Notes: generated by a model from the letters alone, not told the origin. A DNA stretch of 64,000 nt from JACCWP01 sp963801045 (GCA_963801045.1 CAWDDC010000004.1:1178001-1242000), one strand, 5' to 3'. Numbered from the stretch's first letter, positions 43,196 through 52,779 are shown. Program-made: numbers and translations.

Positions 43196-43217
43196 GAGCC
43201 CGGCAGCGAGCGGGCTC
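43196..43217 (-). terminator. Short hairpin at the sucB stop codon
   Basis: GAGCCCG (43196-43202) pairs with CGGGCTC (43211-43217). It overlaps the last codon of sucB and lies 13 bp before the larger stem-loop; the two may work together as a terminator. Confidence 0.4.
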
Positions 43218-45237
43218 AGAGCCCGAGGTCGGCCTCGAAGTTGGCGGTCTCGAGCCGCTCCTTGATCGCGGTGAGGAACCGCGCGGCGTCGGCACCGTCG
43301 ACGACGCGGTGGTCGTAGGTCAGCGCGAGGTAGACCATCTGGCGCACCGCGATCGTCTCGCCGAGGTTCGCGTCGTCGATGACCACCGGACGCTTGACCA
43401 CGGCGCCGGTGCCGAGGATCGCCACCTGCGGCTGGTTGATGATCGGCGTGTCGAACAGCGCGCCGCGGCTGCCGGTGTTGGTCAGCGTGAACGTGCCGCC
43501 GGACAGCTCGTCGGGCGACACCTTGTTGTCGCGCGTACGGGCGGCGAGGTCGGCGATCTTGCGCGCCAGCCCGGCGATCGACAGGTCGCCCGCCTCCTTG
43601 ATCACCGGCACCAGCAGACCGCGCTCGGTGTCGACCGCGACGCCGAGGTTCTCGGCGCCGTGGTACGTGATCTCGCCGGCCTCGGTGTCGATCGAGGCGT
43701 TCAGCGACGGGTACGTCTTGAGGGTGTCGACCGCCGCCTTGGCGAAGAACGGCAGATAGCTCAGCTTGACGCCCTCACGCGCCAGGAACTGCTCCTTGAC
43801 CCGGGTGCGCAGCCGCCCGATCCGGGTCACGTCGACCTCGAGCACGGTGGTCAGCTGGGCCGACACCTGCAGCGACTCGACCATGCGGCTGGCGATGACC
43901 TTGCGCAGCCGGCTCATCTTCTCGGTCGTGCCGCGCAGCGGGCTCACCTCGGCCGGTGCTTCCGACTCCTTGGCGGCGGGCTCTGCCGCGGACTCCGCGG
44001 GCGCCTGCTTGGCCTGCTCGGCCGCCGCCAGCACGTCCTGCTTGCGGATCCGGCCGCCCACGCCCGTGCCCTCGATCCCGGAGAGGTCGACGCCGTGCTG
44101 GGCCGCCAGCTTGCGGACCAGCGGCGTGACGTACGAGCCGCCGCCGCTCTCGTCCGGCGCCGGTGCCGCGTGCTGCGGTGCCGCCGGCTCGGCCGGTGCC
44201 TGCTGCTGCTCCGACGACTGCCGGTCGGCCGGCTCGCCCTGCCGCGGCTCCTCCGCCTCGGCCTCGGCAGCCGGCTCGGACTCGGTCTCCTGCTCCTGCT
44301 GCTCTTCCTGCTCGGATTCCTGCTCCGGCTCCTCCTCGGACTCCGCCTGCTCCGAACGATCCGGCTCCTCGCTGGCCGGAGCAGCCTTCTGGTCGGATCC
44401 TTCGGAGGTGTCGGAGTCGGAGGAGGCGGAGTCGGAGGTGTCGGAGTCGGAGGTGTCGGAGTCGGAGGTGTCGGAGGTGTCGGAGGAGGCGTCGCCCGAG
44501 CCGACCACGGCCAGCTCCGCGCCGACCTCGACGGTCTCGTCCTCGGAGACCTTGATCTCCAGCACCGTCCCGGCGACCGGGGACGGGATCTCGGTGTCGA
44601 CCTTGTCGGTGGACACCTCGAGCAGGGGCTCGTCGACCTCGACCGAGTCGCCGACCTGCTTGAGCCAGCGGGTCACGGTGCCCTCGGTGACGCTCTCGCC
44701 GAGCTGCGGCAGCGTAACGGCCGTGCCCTCCGACGCGTCTGCGGTGCCGGCGGCCGGTGGCTCCTCAGGCGTCTCCTTCTCCTGGTCGCCGCCGTCGCCG
44801 TCGTCGTCGCCGCCGTCGTCCTCGGCCCCGCTGTCGTCCTGGCTCTGCTCTGCTCCCGTGGGGGCCCCGTCCGAGGACTGCTCGTCCGCCGACGCCTCCT
44901 GCTCCGGGGCCTCGTCGGTCGGCTCCTGCTCCGAGCCGCCCTCGGATCCGCTCTCGGAGCCGCCGCCGGAGTCGGCGCCGCCCCCGCCGTCGGACTCCGA
45001 CTCGTCACCGACGAGCGCCAGCTCGGCGCCGACCTCGACCGTCTCGTCCTCGGAGACCTTGATCTCCAGCAGCGTCCCCGCCACCGGGGACGGGATCTCG
45101 GTGTCGACCTTGTCGGTGGACACCTCGAGCAGCGGCTCGTCGACCTCGACGCTGTCACCCGGCTGCTTGAGCCAGCGGGTGACGGTGCCCTCGGTGACGC
45201 TCTCGCCGAGAGCCGGAAGCTTGACCGGGGTCGCCAT
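43216..45237 (-). CDS. sucB: 2-oxoacid dehydrogenase E2, dihydrolipoamide acyltransferase
   Basis: The 673-aa E2 core of a 2-oxoacid (probably 2-oxoglutarate or pyruvate) dehydrogenase has two lipoyl domains (about 1-76 and 172-248, both with the DKVDTE lipoylation site). Acidic Glu/Ser-rich linkers follow each, the second containing repeated DTSDS units. Then come a peripheral subunit-binding domain (about 370-405, VTPLVRKLAAQHGVDLSGIE) and the catalytic domain, with HRVVDGADAARFL near the end. The two lipoyl domains are almost identical, suggesting recent duplication or gene conversion. It lies 49 bp downstream of lpd. Confidence 0.95.
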   Translation of the reverse strand: MATPVKLPALGESVTEGTVTRWLKQPGDSVEVDEPLLEVSTDKVDTEIPSPVAGTLLEIKVSEDETVEVGAELALVGDESESDGGGGADSGGGSESGSEGGSEQEPTDEAPEQEASADEQSSDGAPTGAEQSQDDSGAEDDGGDDDGDGGDQEKETPEEPPAAGTADASEGTAVTLPQLGESVTEGTVTRWLKQVGDSVEVDEPLLEVSTDKVDTEIPSPVAGTVLEIKVSEDETVEVGAELAVVGSGDASSDTSDTSDSDTSDSDTSDSASSDSDTSEGSDQKAAPASEEPDRSEQAESEEEPEQESEQEEQQEQETESEPAAEAEAEEPRQGEPADRQSSEQQQAPAEPAAPQHAAPAPDESGGGSYVTPLVRKLAAQHGVDLSGIEGTGVGGRIRKQDVLAAAEQAKQAPAESAAEPAAKESEAPAEVSPLRGTTEKMSRLRKVIASRMVESLQVSAQLTTVLEVDVTRIGRLRTRVKEQFLAREGVKLSYLPFFAKAAVDTLKTYPSLNASIDTEAGEITYHGAENLGVAVDTERGLLVPVIKEAGDLSIAGLARKIADLAARTRDNKVSPDELSGGTFTLTNTGSRGALFDTPIINQPQVAILGTGAVVKRPVVIDDANLGETIAVRQMVYLALTYDHRVVDGADAARFLTAIKERLETANFEADLGL

Positions 45238-45286
45238 CTGTGTGCCCTGTCTTCTCGTCGGTCCGTGAACGGTCGGGGTTCAGCGG

Positions 45287-46666
45287 TCAGGCGTGAGCAT
45301 GCAGCGGCTTGCCCGCGAGCGCCAGCGAAGCCTCGCCGAGCGCCTCGGTCTGCGTCGGGTGCGCGTGCACGAACTGCGCGACGTCCTCGGGAAACGCCTC
45401 CCAGTTGACGGTCAGCGACGCCTCGCCGACCTGCTCACCCATCCGGTCGCCGATCATGTGGACGCCGACGATCGGGCCGTCCTTCTCGCGGACCAGCTTG
45501 ACCAGCCCCTGCGTCTTGAGGATCTGGCTGCGGCCGTTGCCGCCGAGGTTGTACTCGTAGGTGTCGACCTCGCCGTAGCGCTCCTTGGCCTGCGCCTCGG
45601 TCAGGCCCACCGACGCGACCTCGGGGTTGCAGTACGTGACCCGCGGGATCCCCGAGTCGACGATCGGCATCGGCTTCAGCCCGGCGATCTCCTCGGCGAC
45701 GAAGATGCCGTGCCCGAAGCCCCGGTGAGCCAGCTGGAGCCCGGGCACCAGGTCGCCCACCGCGAACACGCCCTCGACGTTGGTGCGCAGCCGCTCGTCG
45801 GTCGGCACCCACCCGCGGTCGACGGTGACGCCTGCCTCCTCGAAGCCGAACCCCTCCGTACGGGGACCGCGTCCCACGGCCACCAGCAGGATGTCGGCCT
45901 CCAGGGTGTCGCCGCCCTCGAGGGTGACGCGCACGCCGCTGTCGCCCTGCTCGACCGACTCGAACTTGGCGCCGGTCTTGAAGTTGATCTTGCGCTTGCG
46001 GAACGCGCGCTCGAGCTGCTTGGACAGCGTCTCGTCCTCGGCGGGCACCAGCCGGGGCAGTGCCTCGACGATCGTCACGTCGACGCCGAAGCTGCGCCAC
46101 ACCGACGCGAACTCGACCCCGATCACCGACCCGCCGATGACGATCGCGCTGCCGGGCACGTCGTCCATCAGCAGCGCCTGGTCGCTCGTCATCACCCGGC
46201 CGCCGATCTCCAGGCCCGGCAGCGAGCGGGGGTAGGAACCGGTGGCGAGCACGATGTTGCGGCCGGTGAGGCGCCGGCCCTCGACCTCGACGGTGTCCTT
46301 GGCGACGAGCTTGCCCTCGCCCTCGACGACCTCGATCTTGGCGGCCCCGAACAGACCCTGCAGGCCCTTGTAGAGCCGGCCGACGACGCCGTCCTTGTAG
46401 CTGTTGACCGCGGACATGTCGATGCCGTCGAGGGAGGCCTTGACGCCCACCGCGTTGCCGTCGCGTACGTGGTCGGCGACCTCGGCCGCGTGCAGCAGGG
46501 CCTTGGTGGGGATGCAGCCGTTGTGCAGACAGGTGCCGCCGAGCTTGCCCTTCTCGACCACGACGACCCGCAGACCGAGCTGCTGGGCGCGGAGGGCGCA
46601 GGCGTAGCCGCCGCTGCCACCTCCGAGGACCACGACGTCGTACGTGTCGGTCTGCTCGTCTGCCAC
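45287..46666 (-). CDS. lpd: Dihydrolipoyl dehydrogenase (E3)
   Basis: The 459-aa flavoprotein reoxidises dihydrolipoyl groups of SucB and the glycine cleavage H protein. The FAD motif is VVLGGGSGGYACALRAQQLG, the redox disulfide is in GGTCLHNGCIPTK, the NAD motif is IVIGGSVIGVEFASVW, and the C-terminal catalytic His-Glu is in HAHPTQTEALGE. GTG at 46664-46666 follows GGGAGG; longer in-frame starts are low-complexity. It is the first gene of the lpd-sucB unit. Confidence 0.96.
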   Translation of the reverse strand: MADEQTDTYDVVVLGGGSGGYACALRAQQLGLRVVVVEKGKLGGTCLHNGCIPTKALLHAAEVADHVRDGNAVGVKASLDGIDMSAVNSYKDGVVGRLYKGLQGLFGAAKIEVVEGEGKLVAKDTVEVEGRRLTGRNIVLATGSYPRSLPGLEIGGRVMTSDQALLMDDVPGSAIVIGGSVIGVEFASVWRSFGVDVTIVEALPRLVPAEDETLSKQLERAFRKRKINFKTGAKFESVEQGDSGVRVTLEGGDTLEADILLVAVGRGPRTEGFGFEEAGVTVDRGWVPTDERLRTNVEGVFAVGDLVPGLQLAHRGFGHGIFVAEEIAGLKPMPIVDSGIPRVTYCNPEVASVGLTEAQAKERYGEVDTYEYNLGGNGRSQILKTQGLVKLVREKDGPIVGVHMIGDRMGEQVGEASLTVNWEAFPEDVAQFVHAHPTQTEALGEASLALAGKPLHAHA

Positions 46667-46835
46667 CGATGCCTCCCAGGTGCTGCCCCGGAGCCGGTCG
46701 TGGCGGGCGCCGGGAACTGATCGTGCGCGGCCCTCGTCATCCTTGCACCTGTCTGGGCGGATCACGAACGCAGGCCGCGGCCCCTCCCGCCCTGCCACAC
46801 TGAACGGGACAGGACCTGCGTGGAGAGGGAGCCCG

Positions 46836-47174
46836 ATGGCCTGGTTCCGGCGGCGCCGACGCACCTCGGGCGGCGGTTCCGGCGCGCCTTCGACCATGGA
46901 CCGGGGCGCGGAGACGGTCGATCGCAAGCACCTCGAGCAGTTCGTCCAGACCCGCAAGGGCGTCGAGGGGTTCATCGAGCCGCGCACCACGGTCACCGAG
47001 ACCACGGTGCTGCTGGTGGCGATCGACGGCGAGTGGACCCGGCGCCGGGTCCCGTCGGCGAAATGGGCGCACGACTGGGCCAACAAGCTCGGCGTCCCCA
47101 CCTACGACGCGGCCGTCGTGGGCGTGCCGCAGCGGATGCGGGAGTACAACCGTCGCCAGCGCGGCAAGGCGTGA
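46836..47174 (+). CDS. Conserved small basic protein, hypothetical
   Basis: The 112-aa soluble protein runs from ATG 46836, preceded by GAGAGGGAG. It starts AWFRRRRRTSGGG and has a compact core with VTETTVLLVAIDGEWTRRRV and AHDWANKLGVPTYDAAVVG. It is divergent from lpd and convergent with pepA. I know it only as a conserved actinobacterial type found near lpd and pepA. Confidence 0.75.
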   Translation: MAWFRRRRRTSGGGSGAPSTMDRGAETVDRKHLEQFVQTRKGVEGFIEPRTTVTETTVLLVAIDGEWTRRRVPSAKWAHDWANKLGVPTYDAAVVGVPQRMREYNRRQRGKA

Positions 47175-47184
47175 GCGGCCGGCG

Positions 47185-48690
47185 TCAGTCCGCGGCGAGA
47201 ACCCCGTCGGAGGCGGCCTCCTGCGCCAGCCGGACCAGCGTGCGCACGGCCGTGCCGGTGCCTCCCTTCGGCGTGTAGCCGAACGGCTCCTTGTCGTTGA
47301 ACGCCGGCCCGGCGATGTCCAGGTGCACCCAGCGCAGGTCCTGCACGAACTCGCGCAGGAACGCCGCGGCGAACAGTGCTCCGCCGTAGGGCTCCGGGTT
47401 GTGCTGGCGCAGATCGGCCAGCACCGACGAGGTGACCTTGGATCGCATCTCCTCCGGGATCGGCAGCGACCACATGGGCTCGCCGGCCCGGCCCGCCACC
47501 TCGGGGACCCGCTCCAGCAGCCGCTCGTCGTTGGACATCACACCGGCCACCCGGCTGCCGAGTGCCACGACGCACGCCCCGGTCAGGGTGGCGACGTCGA
47601 CCACGACGTCGGGCTTGACCTCGGTGGCCATGTCCAGCCCGTCGGCCAGCACCAGCCGGCCCTCCGCGTCGGTGTTGAGCACCTCGACGGTCTTGCCGCT
47701 GCGCATGGTGAGGACATCGCCGGGGCGGGTCGCCGTGCCGCTCGGCATGTTCTCGGCCATGGACGCGAACGCGGTCACCTTGACCGGCACCCCGAGCTCC
47801 GCGATCGCGTACGTCGCCGCGAGCACCGCGGCCGCGCCACTCATGTCGCACTTCATCGTCATCATCCCGGTGCCCGTCTTCAGCGACAGGCCACCGGAGT
47901 CGAACGTGATGCCCTTGCCGACCAGCGCCAGGTGCGCGGCCGGCCGGCGCGGCGAGTACTCGAGCTTGACCAGCCGCGGCGGGTTGCTCGATCCCTGGCC
48001 GACGCCGAGGATGCCGCCGCAGCCCTGCTTCGTGAGCTGCTTCTCGTCCAGCACCGTCACCTTGACCTTGGCGCTCGAGTCGTGCGCCACCACCGAGTCC
48101 GCGAACATCGCCGGCGTCAGGTCGCTGGCCGGCGTGTTGACCCAGTCGCGGGCCAGGTTGACCGCGCGGGCGACGGTCTCGGCCGTCGCCGCGGCCTGCT
48201 TGACGTCCTTCTGCCGGGCGGCGTCGGTGATGACCACGACGTCACCGGGCGGGTCGTTGCGCTGCTCGGACCGGTAGCGGTCGAACGCGTACAGCCCCAG
48301 CAGGGCGCCCTCGCCGACCGCCTGCACGTCGGCCGGGCCGGACGTGGGCAGTGCCAGCGCCACTGTCACCGCGTTGGAGACCGCCTTGATGCCGGTCGCC
48401 GCTGCCCGGCGCAGCGCCTCGGCGTCGACGGCGTCGTCGGGGCCGAGCCCGACGGCGACGACCACCGGCGAGCGCACCACGTGCGCGGACGGCAAGGTCG
48501 CCACCTGGCCCGGCTTGCCCTCGAAGCCGAGACTGGCCAGCAGCGGCGCGAACCCGCGGCCGAACGCCGTCGCGACGTCGTCGGCCGGGCCGGCCGCGGC
48601 GACGCCCTTCTGCCTGGAGACGACGCCGATCACCACCGCGTCGGTGCGGATGGTGGCGGCCTTGGCGGAGCGTACGGACAGAGTGGTCAC
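47185..48690 (-). CDS. pepA: Leucyl aminopeptidase (M17)
   Basis: The 501-aa hexameric cytosolic aminopeptidase uses two metals. The metal- and substrate-binding blocks are LVGKGITFDSGGLSLK, MKCDMSGAAAVL and the signature NTDAEGRLVLADGL. The N-terminal macro-like domain starts TTLSVRSAKAA. The start is GTG at 48688-48690. It removes N-terminal residues from peptides during turnover. It is divergent from gcvT across 54 bp. Confidence 0.96.
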   Translation of the reverse strand: MTTLSVRSAKAATIRTDAVVIGVVSRQKGVAAAGPADDVATAFGRGFAPLLASLGFEGKPGQVATLPSAHVVRSPVVVAVGLGPDDAVDAEALRRAAATGIKAVSNAVTVALALPTSGPADVQAVGEGALLGLYAFDRYRSEQRNDPPGDVVVITDAARQKDVKQAAATAETVARAVNLARDWVNTPASDLTPAMFADSVVAHDSSAKVKVTVLDEKQLTKQGCGGILGVGQGSSNPPRLVKLEYSPRRPAAHLALVGKGITFDSGGLSLKTGTGMMTMKCDMSGAAAVLAATYAIAELGVPVKVTAFASMAENMPSGTATRPGDVLTMRSGKTVEVLNTDAEGRLVLADGLDMATEVKPDVVVDVATLTGACVVALGSRVAGVMSNDERLLERVPEVAGRAGEPMWSLPIPEEMRSKVTSSVLADLRQHNPEPYGGALFAAAFLREFVQDLRWVHLDIAGPAFNDKEPFGYTPKGGTGTAVRTLVRLAQEAASDGVLAAD

Positions 48691-48744
48691 GGGTCCGGAG
48701 CCTAGTTGGCGCTGCCGCCGGTGCTGCCGTGTAGGTTCCGCGCC

Positions 48745-49854
48745 ATGGGCGACGACGACGGGCTGCAGCGCTCACCACTGGCCGATCGGCACCAGGCGCT
48801 CGGCGCCAAGACCGCCGCCTTCGGGGGGTGGGAGATGCCGCTGGAGTACGCCGGCGGCGGGGTGCTCAAGGAGCACGCCGCGGTCCGCGAGGCGGTCGGG
48901 GTGTTCGACGTCAGCCATCTCGGCACGCTCGTGCTGCGCGGCCCCGGCGCCGCCGACTACGTGGACCGGTGCCTGACCAACGCGCTGGAACGGATCGAGC
49001 CCGGGCAGGCGCAGTACACGCTGGCCTGCGACGACGCCACCGGCGGCGTGCTCGACGACATGATCGTCTACCTGCACGGCCCGGACGAGGTGCTGCTGGT
49101 CCCCAACGCCGCGAACAGCGCCGAGGTCGCCGCCCGGCTGGCGGCCGGCCTGCCCGACGCCGTCGAGCTGGTCGACCGGCACGCCGAGGAGGCGGTGCTG
49201 GCGGTGCAGGGCCCGCGCAGCGACGATCTGCTCGAGGCGGTCGGCCTGCCGGCGGGCCATCCGTACATGTCCTTCGTGCCCGCCGAGCACGCCGGCACGT
49301 CCGCCGTGGTCTGCCGCACCGGCTACACCGGTGAGCGCGGCTACGAGGTGCTGCTGGCAGCCGGGGGTGCCGGTGCGCTGTGGGACGCGCTGCTCGACGC
49401 GGGCGAGCCGCTGGGCGTACGCGCCTGCGGACTCGGTGCCCGCGACACCCTCCGCACCGAGATGGGCTACCCGCTGCACGGCCAGGACCTCGGCCCGGAC
49501 ATCACCCCCGTGCAGGCGCGCGCCGGCTGGGCGGTCGGCTGGAAGAAGCCGCAGTTCTGGGGACGCGACCGGCTGCTGGCCGAGCGCGAGCGGGGACCGC
49601 ACCGGGTGCTGCGGGGTCTGCGGGCCGCCGGCCGCGGCATCCCACGCCCGCACATGGCGGTGTCGCGCGACGGCACCGGGGTGGGGGAGGTGACGTCGGG
49701 GACCTTCTCACCGACCCTGCGCACCGGCATCGGGCTGGCGCTGCTGTCGCCGGACGTCGTCGACGGCGACGACGTGCAGGTCGAGCTGCGCGGTCGCCAG
49801 GAGGCGTTCGTCGTCACCAAGCCGCCGTTCGTGCAGACCGACGTACGCGGCTGA
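48745..49854 (+). CDS. gcvT: Glycine cleavage system T protein (aminomethyltransferase)
   Basis: The 369-aa tetrahydrofolate-dependent enzyme has family blocks KTAAFGGWEMPLEY, GVFDVSHLGTLVLRGP, GQAQYTLACDDATGGVLDDM, YTGERGYEVLL and ARDTLRTEMGYPLHGQDLG, then a C-terminal beta-barrel. ATG at 48745 was chosen because the earlier in-frame start overlaps the pepA promoter region. YgfZ-like folate proteins share the fold, but the full set of GcvT motifs is present. The T protein passes the lipoyl-bound intermediate to folate and so depends on the lipA/lipB/lpd genes nearby. Confidence 0.94.
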   Translation: MGDDDGLQRSPLADRHQALGAKTAAFGGWEMPLEYAGGGVLKEHAAVREAVGVFDVSHLGTLVLRGPGAADYVDRCLTNALERIEPGQAQYTLACDDATGGVLDDMIVYLHGPDEVLLVPNAANSAEVAARLAAGLPDAVELVDRHAEEAVLAVQGPRSDDLLEAVGLPAGHPYMSFVPAEHAGTSAVVCRTGYTGERGYEVLLAAGGAGALWDALLDAGEPLGVRACGLGARDTLRTEMGYPLHGQDLGPDITPVQARAGWAVGWKKPQFWGRDRLLAERERGPHRVLRGLRAAGRGIPRPHMAVSRDGTGVGEVTSGTFSPTLRTGIGLALLSPDVVDGDDVQVELRGRQEAFVVTKPPFVQTDVRG

Positions 49855-49885
49855 GCGCCGTCGCAGGGGAAGGAAAGGTGACGCC

Positions 49886-50095
49886 ATGGCGTGGACGTGG
49901 CGGCTGCAGGACGACGGCGGCGCCGAGGTCAGCACCGACGAGGCGACGCCGTCCTTTCCGAGCCAGTCCGACGCGGAGAGCTGGCTCGGCGAGCTGTGGC
50001 CCGACCTGCTGGAGGCGGGGGTCGGCCAGGTCGTCCTGCTCGAGGGCGAGCGCGAGGTCTACGGCCCGATGAGCCTGCACGCTCCCGAGGGGTGA
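49886..50095 (+). CDS. Small conserved acidic protein, hypothetical
   Basis: The 69-aa protein runs from ATG 49886, preceded by GGGGAAGGAAAGG. It has no membrane helix. Core pattern: AWTWRLQDDGG, QSDAESWLGELWPDLLEAGV, VVLLEGEREVYGPMSL. Small proteins of this type are frequent in actinobacteria. Function unknown. It follows gcvT by 31 bp and may be co-transcribed. Confidence 0.8.
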   Translation: MAWTWRLQDDGGAEVSTDEATPSFPSQSDAESWLGELWPDLLEAGVGQVVLLEGEREVYGPMSLHAPEG

Positions 50096-50107
50096 GCCCC
50101 GCCGGGT

Positions 50108-51136
50108 TCAGTCGTCGTCGTCGGCGTCCGGCTCGTTGACCCGGCGCCGCGGTGACCTGGTCTGGGCCGGGTCGCGCTCGACGATCGGGTCGAGGACCTC
50201 GTCGATCTTCTTGAGCAGGTCGGCGTCGAGACGTACGCCGGACGCCTTGACGTTCTCAGTGACCTGCTCGGGCCGGCTGGCGCCGATGATGGCCGCCGAC
50301 ACGTTGTCGTTCTGCAGGACCCACGCGATGGCGAGCGTCGCCAGGCTCAGGCCGGCCTCGTCGGCCAGCGGCTGCAGCTGCTGCACCCGCTGGAGCACGT
50401 CGTCGACCAGGTAGCGCGACACCATGTCGGCGCCGCCCTTGTCGTCGGTGGCGCGTGACCCGGCCGGGTAGTCCTCGCCCGGCCGGTACTTGCCGGTGAG
50501 CACGCCCTGGGCGATCGGCGACCACACGATCTGGCCGATGCCGAGCTCCCGGCTGGTGGGCACGACCTCGGCCTCGATGACCCGCCACAGCATGTTGTAC
50601 TGCGGCTGGTTGGAGACGAACGGGACGTGCAGCTCACGGGCCAGCGCGTGCCCGGCCCGGAGCTGGTCCGCGGTCCACTCCGACACCCCGATGTAGTGCG
50701 CCTTGCCGGAGTGCACGACGTCGGCGAAGGCCTCCATCGTCTCCTCGAGCGGCGTCGCGTAGTCGTAGCGGTGCGCCTGGTAGAGGTCGACGTAGTCGGT
50801 CTGCAACCGCTGCAGGGACCCGTTGATCGACTCCTGGATGTGCTTGCGGGACAGCCCGGTGTCGTTGGGACCCTCGGGGCCGGTCGGGAAGTAGACCTTG
50901 GTGAAGACCTCCACCGACTCCCGCCGCAGGTCCTTGAGGGCCTTGCCCAGCACCGTCTCCGCCGCCGTGTTGGCGTAGACGTCGGCCGTGTCGAAGGTGG
51001 TGATGCCCTCGTCCAGGGACTGCCGGACGCATGCCAGCGCGGCGTCCTCCTCGACCTGGGATCCGTGGGTGAGCCAGTTGCCGTAGGCGAGCGCGCTGAC
51101 CTTGAGCCCGCTCGTGCCGAGGTGTCGGAACTCCAT
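50108..51136 (-). CDS. Aldo/keto reductase (KCNAB/YghZ-like)
   Basis: The 342-aa NADPH-dependent TIM-barrel reductase has all four catalytic positions visible: Asp and Tyr in FDTADVYAN, Lys in VFTKVYFP and His in YQAHRYDYA. The cofactor-binding end is NVSAAIIGASRPEQVTENVK. The sequence is closest in feel to the potassium-channel beta-subunit-like group. A short acidic tail ends the protein. The natural substrate is unknown. Confidence 0.93.
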   Translation of the reverse strand: MEFRHLGTSGLKVSALAYGNWLTHGSQVEEDAALACVRQSLDEGITTFDTADVYANTAAETVLGKALKDLRRESVEVFTKVYFPTGPEGPNDTGLSRKHIQESINGSLQRLQTDYVDLYQAHRYDYATPLEETMEAFADVVHSGKAHYIGVSEWTADQLRAGHALARELHVPFVSNQPQYNMLWRVIEAEVVPTSRELGIGQIVWSPIAQGVLTGKYRPGEDYPAGSRATDDKGGADMVSRYLVDDVLQRVQQLQPLADEAGLSLATLAIAWVLQNDNVSAAIIGASRPEQVTENVKASGVRLDADLLKKIDEVLDPIVERDPAQTRSPRRRVNEPDADDDD

Positions 51137-51189
51137 GCCCCGAACCTAACGCGGCGCCTCACACCGCTGATGCGGGGTCCGCGGAGCGG

Positions 51190-51798
51190 TCAGCGCCGCG
51201 TCTCGGGAAGTGGTTGGCCCCGGGTGACGCGCGGCTTCGGGAGCCGCAGCCGCCGCAGCTGGCTGCTGCGCAGCAGCCCGTACGCGAGAGCGCCCTTGGT
51301 CTCCGGCTTCGGGAACCGCTGCCGGAGCTCGCGCCGGAGCCGGTACCCCAGCCAGATGGTGTCCACGGTGGTGCCGACGATCGTCGCCAGCCACAGGGTC
51401 AGCTGCAGCTGGATCAGGGCGGGGATGAAGCTGAGCGCCAGGATCACGACCAGCGCCGGCAGCAGGTACTCGGCGACGTTGCGCCGCGAGTCGACGAGGT
51501 CGCGGACGAAGGCACGCACCGGGCCGCGGTCGCGCGCCGGCAGGTGCTTCTCGTCGCCGGTGACCAGGGCCTCGCGGACCTTCGCCCGCTCGGACACCCG
51601 GCGCTGCCGCTCCCTGCGGGCCAGCTCCTTCTTGTTGCGGGTGGGCTTCAGCCGCTGCTTGCGGGCGGCCTCGGCCTCCTTGCGGGACGGGGTGGGCCGG
51701 CCCTTGGTCCGCGGCGGCTCGGTCTCGGCCGCGAGCCGGGCCTGGCTCTCCTCCGGGGTCTCGCCGACGCTGTCGGTGCTGCTGCGGCGTCGGAACAC
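51190..51798 (-). CDS. DUF3043 membrane protein
   Basis: The 202-aa conserved actinobacterial protein has a long basic N-terminal region (KGRPTPSRKEAEAARKQRLK), two membrane helices (about residues 115-160) and a basic tail. GTG at 51796-51798 gives the typical start FRRRSSTDSVGETPEE and follows GAGGAC. Function unknown. It is divergent from pspA. Confidence 0.88.
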   Translation of the reverse strand: MFRRRSSTDSVGETPEESQARLAAETEPPRTKGRPTPSRKEAEAARKQRLKPTRNKKELARRERQRRVSERAKVREALVTGDEKHLPARDRGPVRAFVRDLVDSRRNVAEYLLPALVVILALSFIPALIQLQLTLWLATIVGTTVDTIWLGYRLRRELRQRFPKPETKGALAYGLLRSSQLRRLRLPKPRVTRGQPLPETRR

Positions 51799-51975
51799 GG
51801 GAGTCCTCGGGGACGACGGTGGGTAACGGTGGCTGACGGTGCGGCCGGTACGCCGGTGCGTACCGCCTGCGGCCGTCACGCTACCGGTCGCGCTACCCCT
51901 GCGCCCCACCCCACCCGTAGGCTGAACGGGCACCCGGTAGCGGGACGTCATGTGAGGAAAGGGCGCGGTAGGTCC

Positions 51976-52779
51976 ATGGGCATCATGCAGCGGATGGGAC
52001 TGATCTTCCGGTCGAAGGCCAACAAGGCCCTCGACCGGGCCGAGGACCCGCGGGAGACCCTCGACTACAGCTACACCAAGCAGCGCGAGCTCCTGGTCAA
52101 GGTCCGGCGCGGTGTCGCCGACGTCGCGACCAGCCGCAAGCGGGTCGAGCTGCAGCGCACCCAGCTCGAGCAGCAGGGCGAGAAGCTGCACGGCCAGGCA
52201 CAGAAGGCCCTGGCGGCCGGGCGCGAGGACCTCGCGCGCGAGGCGCTGACCCGCCGGTCGGCGCTGCAGCAGCAGATCGCCGACCTGCAGACCCAGGAGT
52301 CGTCGCTGCAGGCCGAGGAGGAGAAGCTGACGCTCGCCTCCCAGCGGCTGCAGGCCAAGGTCGAGGCCTTCCGGACCAAGAAGGAGACGATCAAGGCGAC
52401 CTACACGGCGGCCGAGGCGCAGACCAAGATCGGCGAGGCGTTCTCCGGCATCTCCGAGGAGATGAGCGACGTCGGGCTCGCCGTGGAGCGGGCCGAGGAC
52501 AAGACCGCCCAGATGCAGGCCCGGGCCGGCGCCGTCGACGAGCTGCTCGCCTCCGGCGCGCTCGAGGACGTGACCGCCTCGCCCAACAGCGACATCGAGC
52601 GCGAGCTGGCCGCGATCTCGTCCGGGTCCGACGTCGACAGCGAGCTGGCGAGCCTCAAGGCCGAGCTGGGCACCGGCGAGCGCCAGGCTCTCGAGGGCGG
52701 CAGCGCATCCGACCCGGGCACCGCCGCCCCGGCTGCCCAGCCGGACGAGCAGCCCGAGGGCCGGGGAGGCACCGCATGA
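51976..52779 (+). CDS. pspA: PspA/IM30 family protein
   Basis: The 267-aa membrane-stress protein is almost entirely coiled-coil (residues about 25-180). N-terminal GIMQRMGLIFRSKANKALDR is the amphipathic membrane-binding helix of the family. After the core there is a Ser/Gly/Pro-rich acidic tail. PspA senses and shields damaged inner membrane. ATG at 51976 fixes the family start. It heads an operon with pspAA (4-bp overlap), htpX and pspAB. Confidence 0.95.
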   Translation: MGIMQRMGLIFRSKANKALDRAEDPRETLDYSYTKQRELLVKVRRGVADVATSRKRVELQRTQLEQQGEKLHGQAQKALAAGREDLAREALTRRSALQQQIADLQTQESSLQAEEEKLTLASQRLQAKVEAFRTKKETIKATYTAAEAQTKIGEAFSGISEEMSDVGLAVERAEDKTAQMQARAGAVDELLASGALEDVTASPNSDIERELAAISSGSDVDSELASLKAELGTGERQALEGGSASDPGTAAPAAQPDEQPEGRGGTA

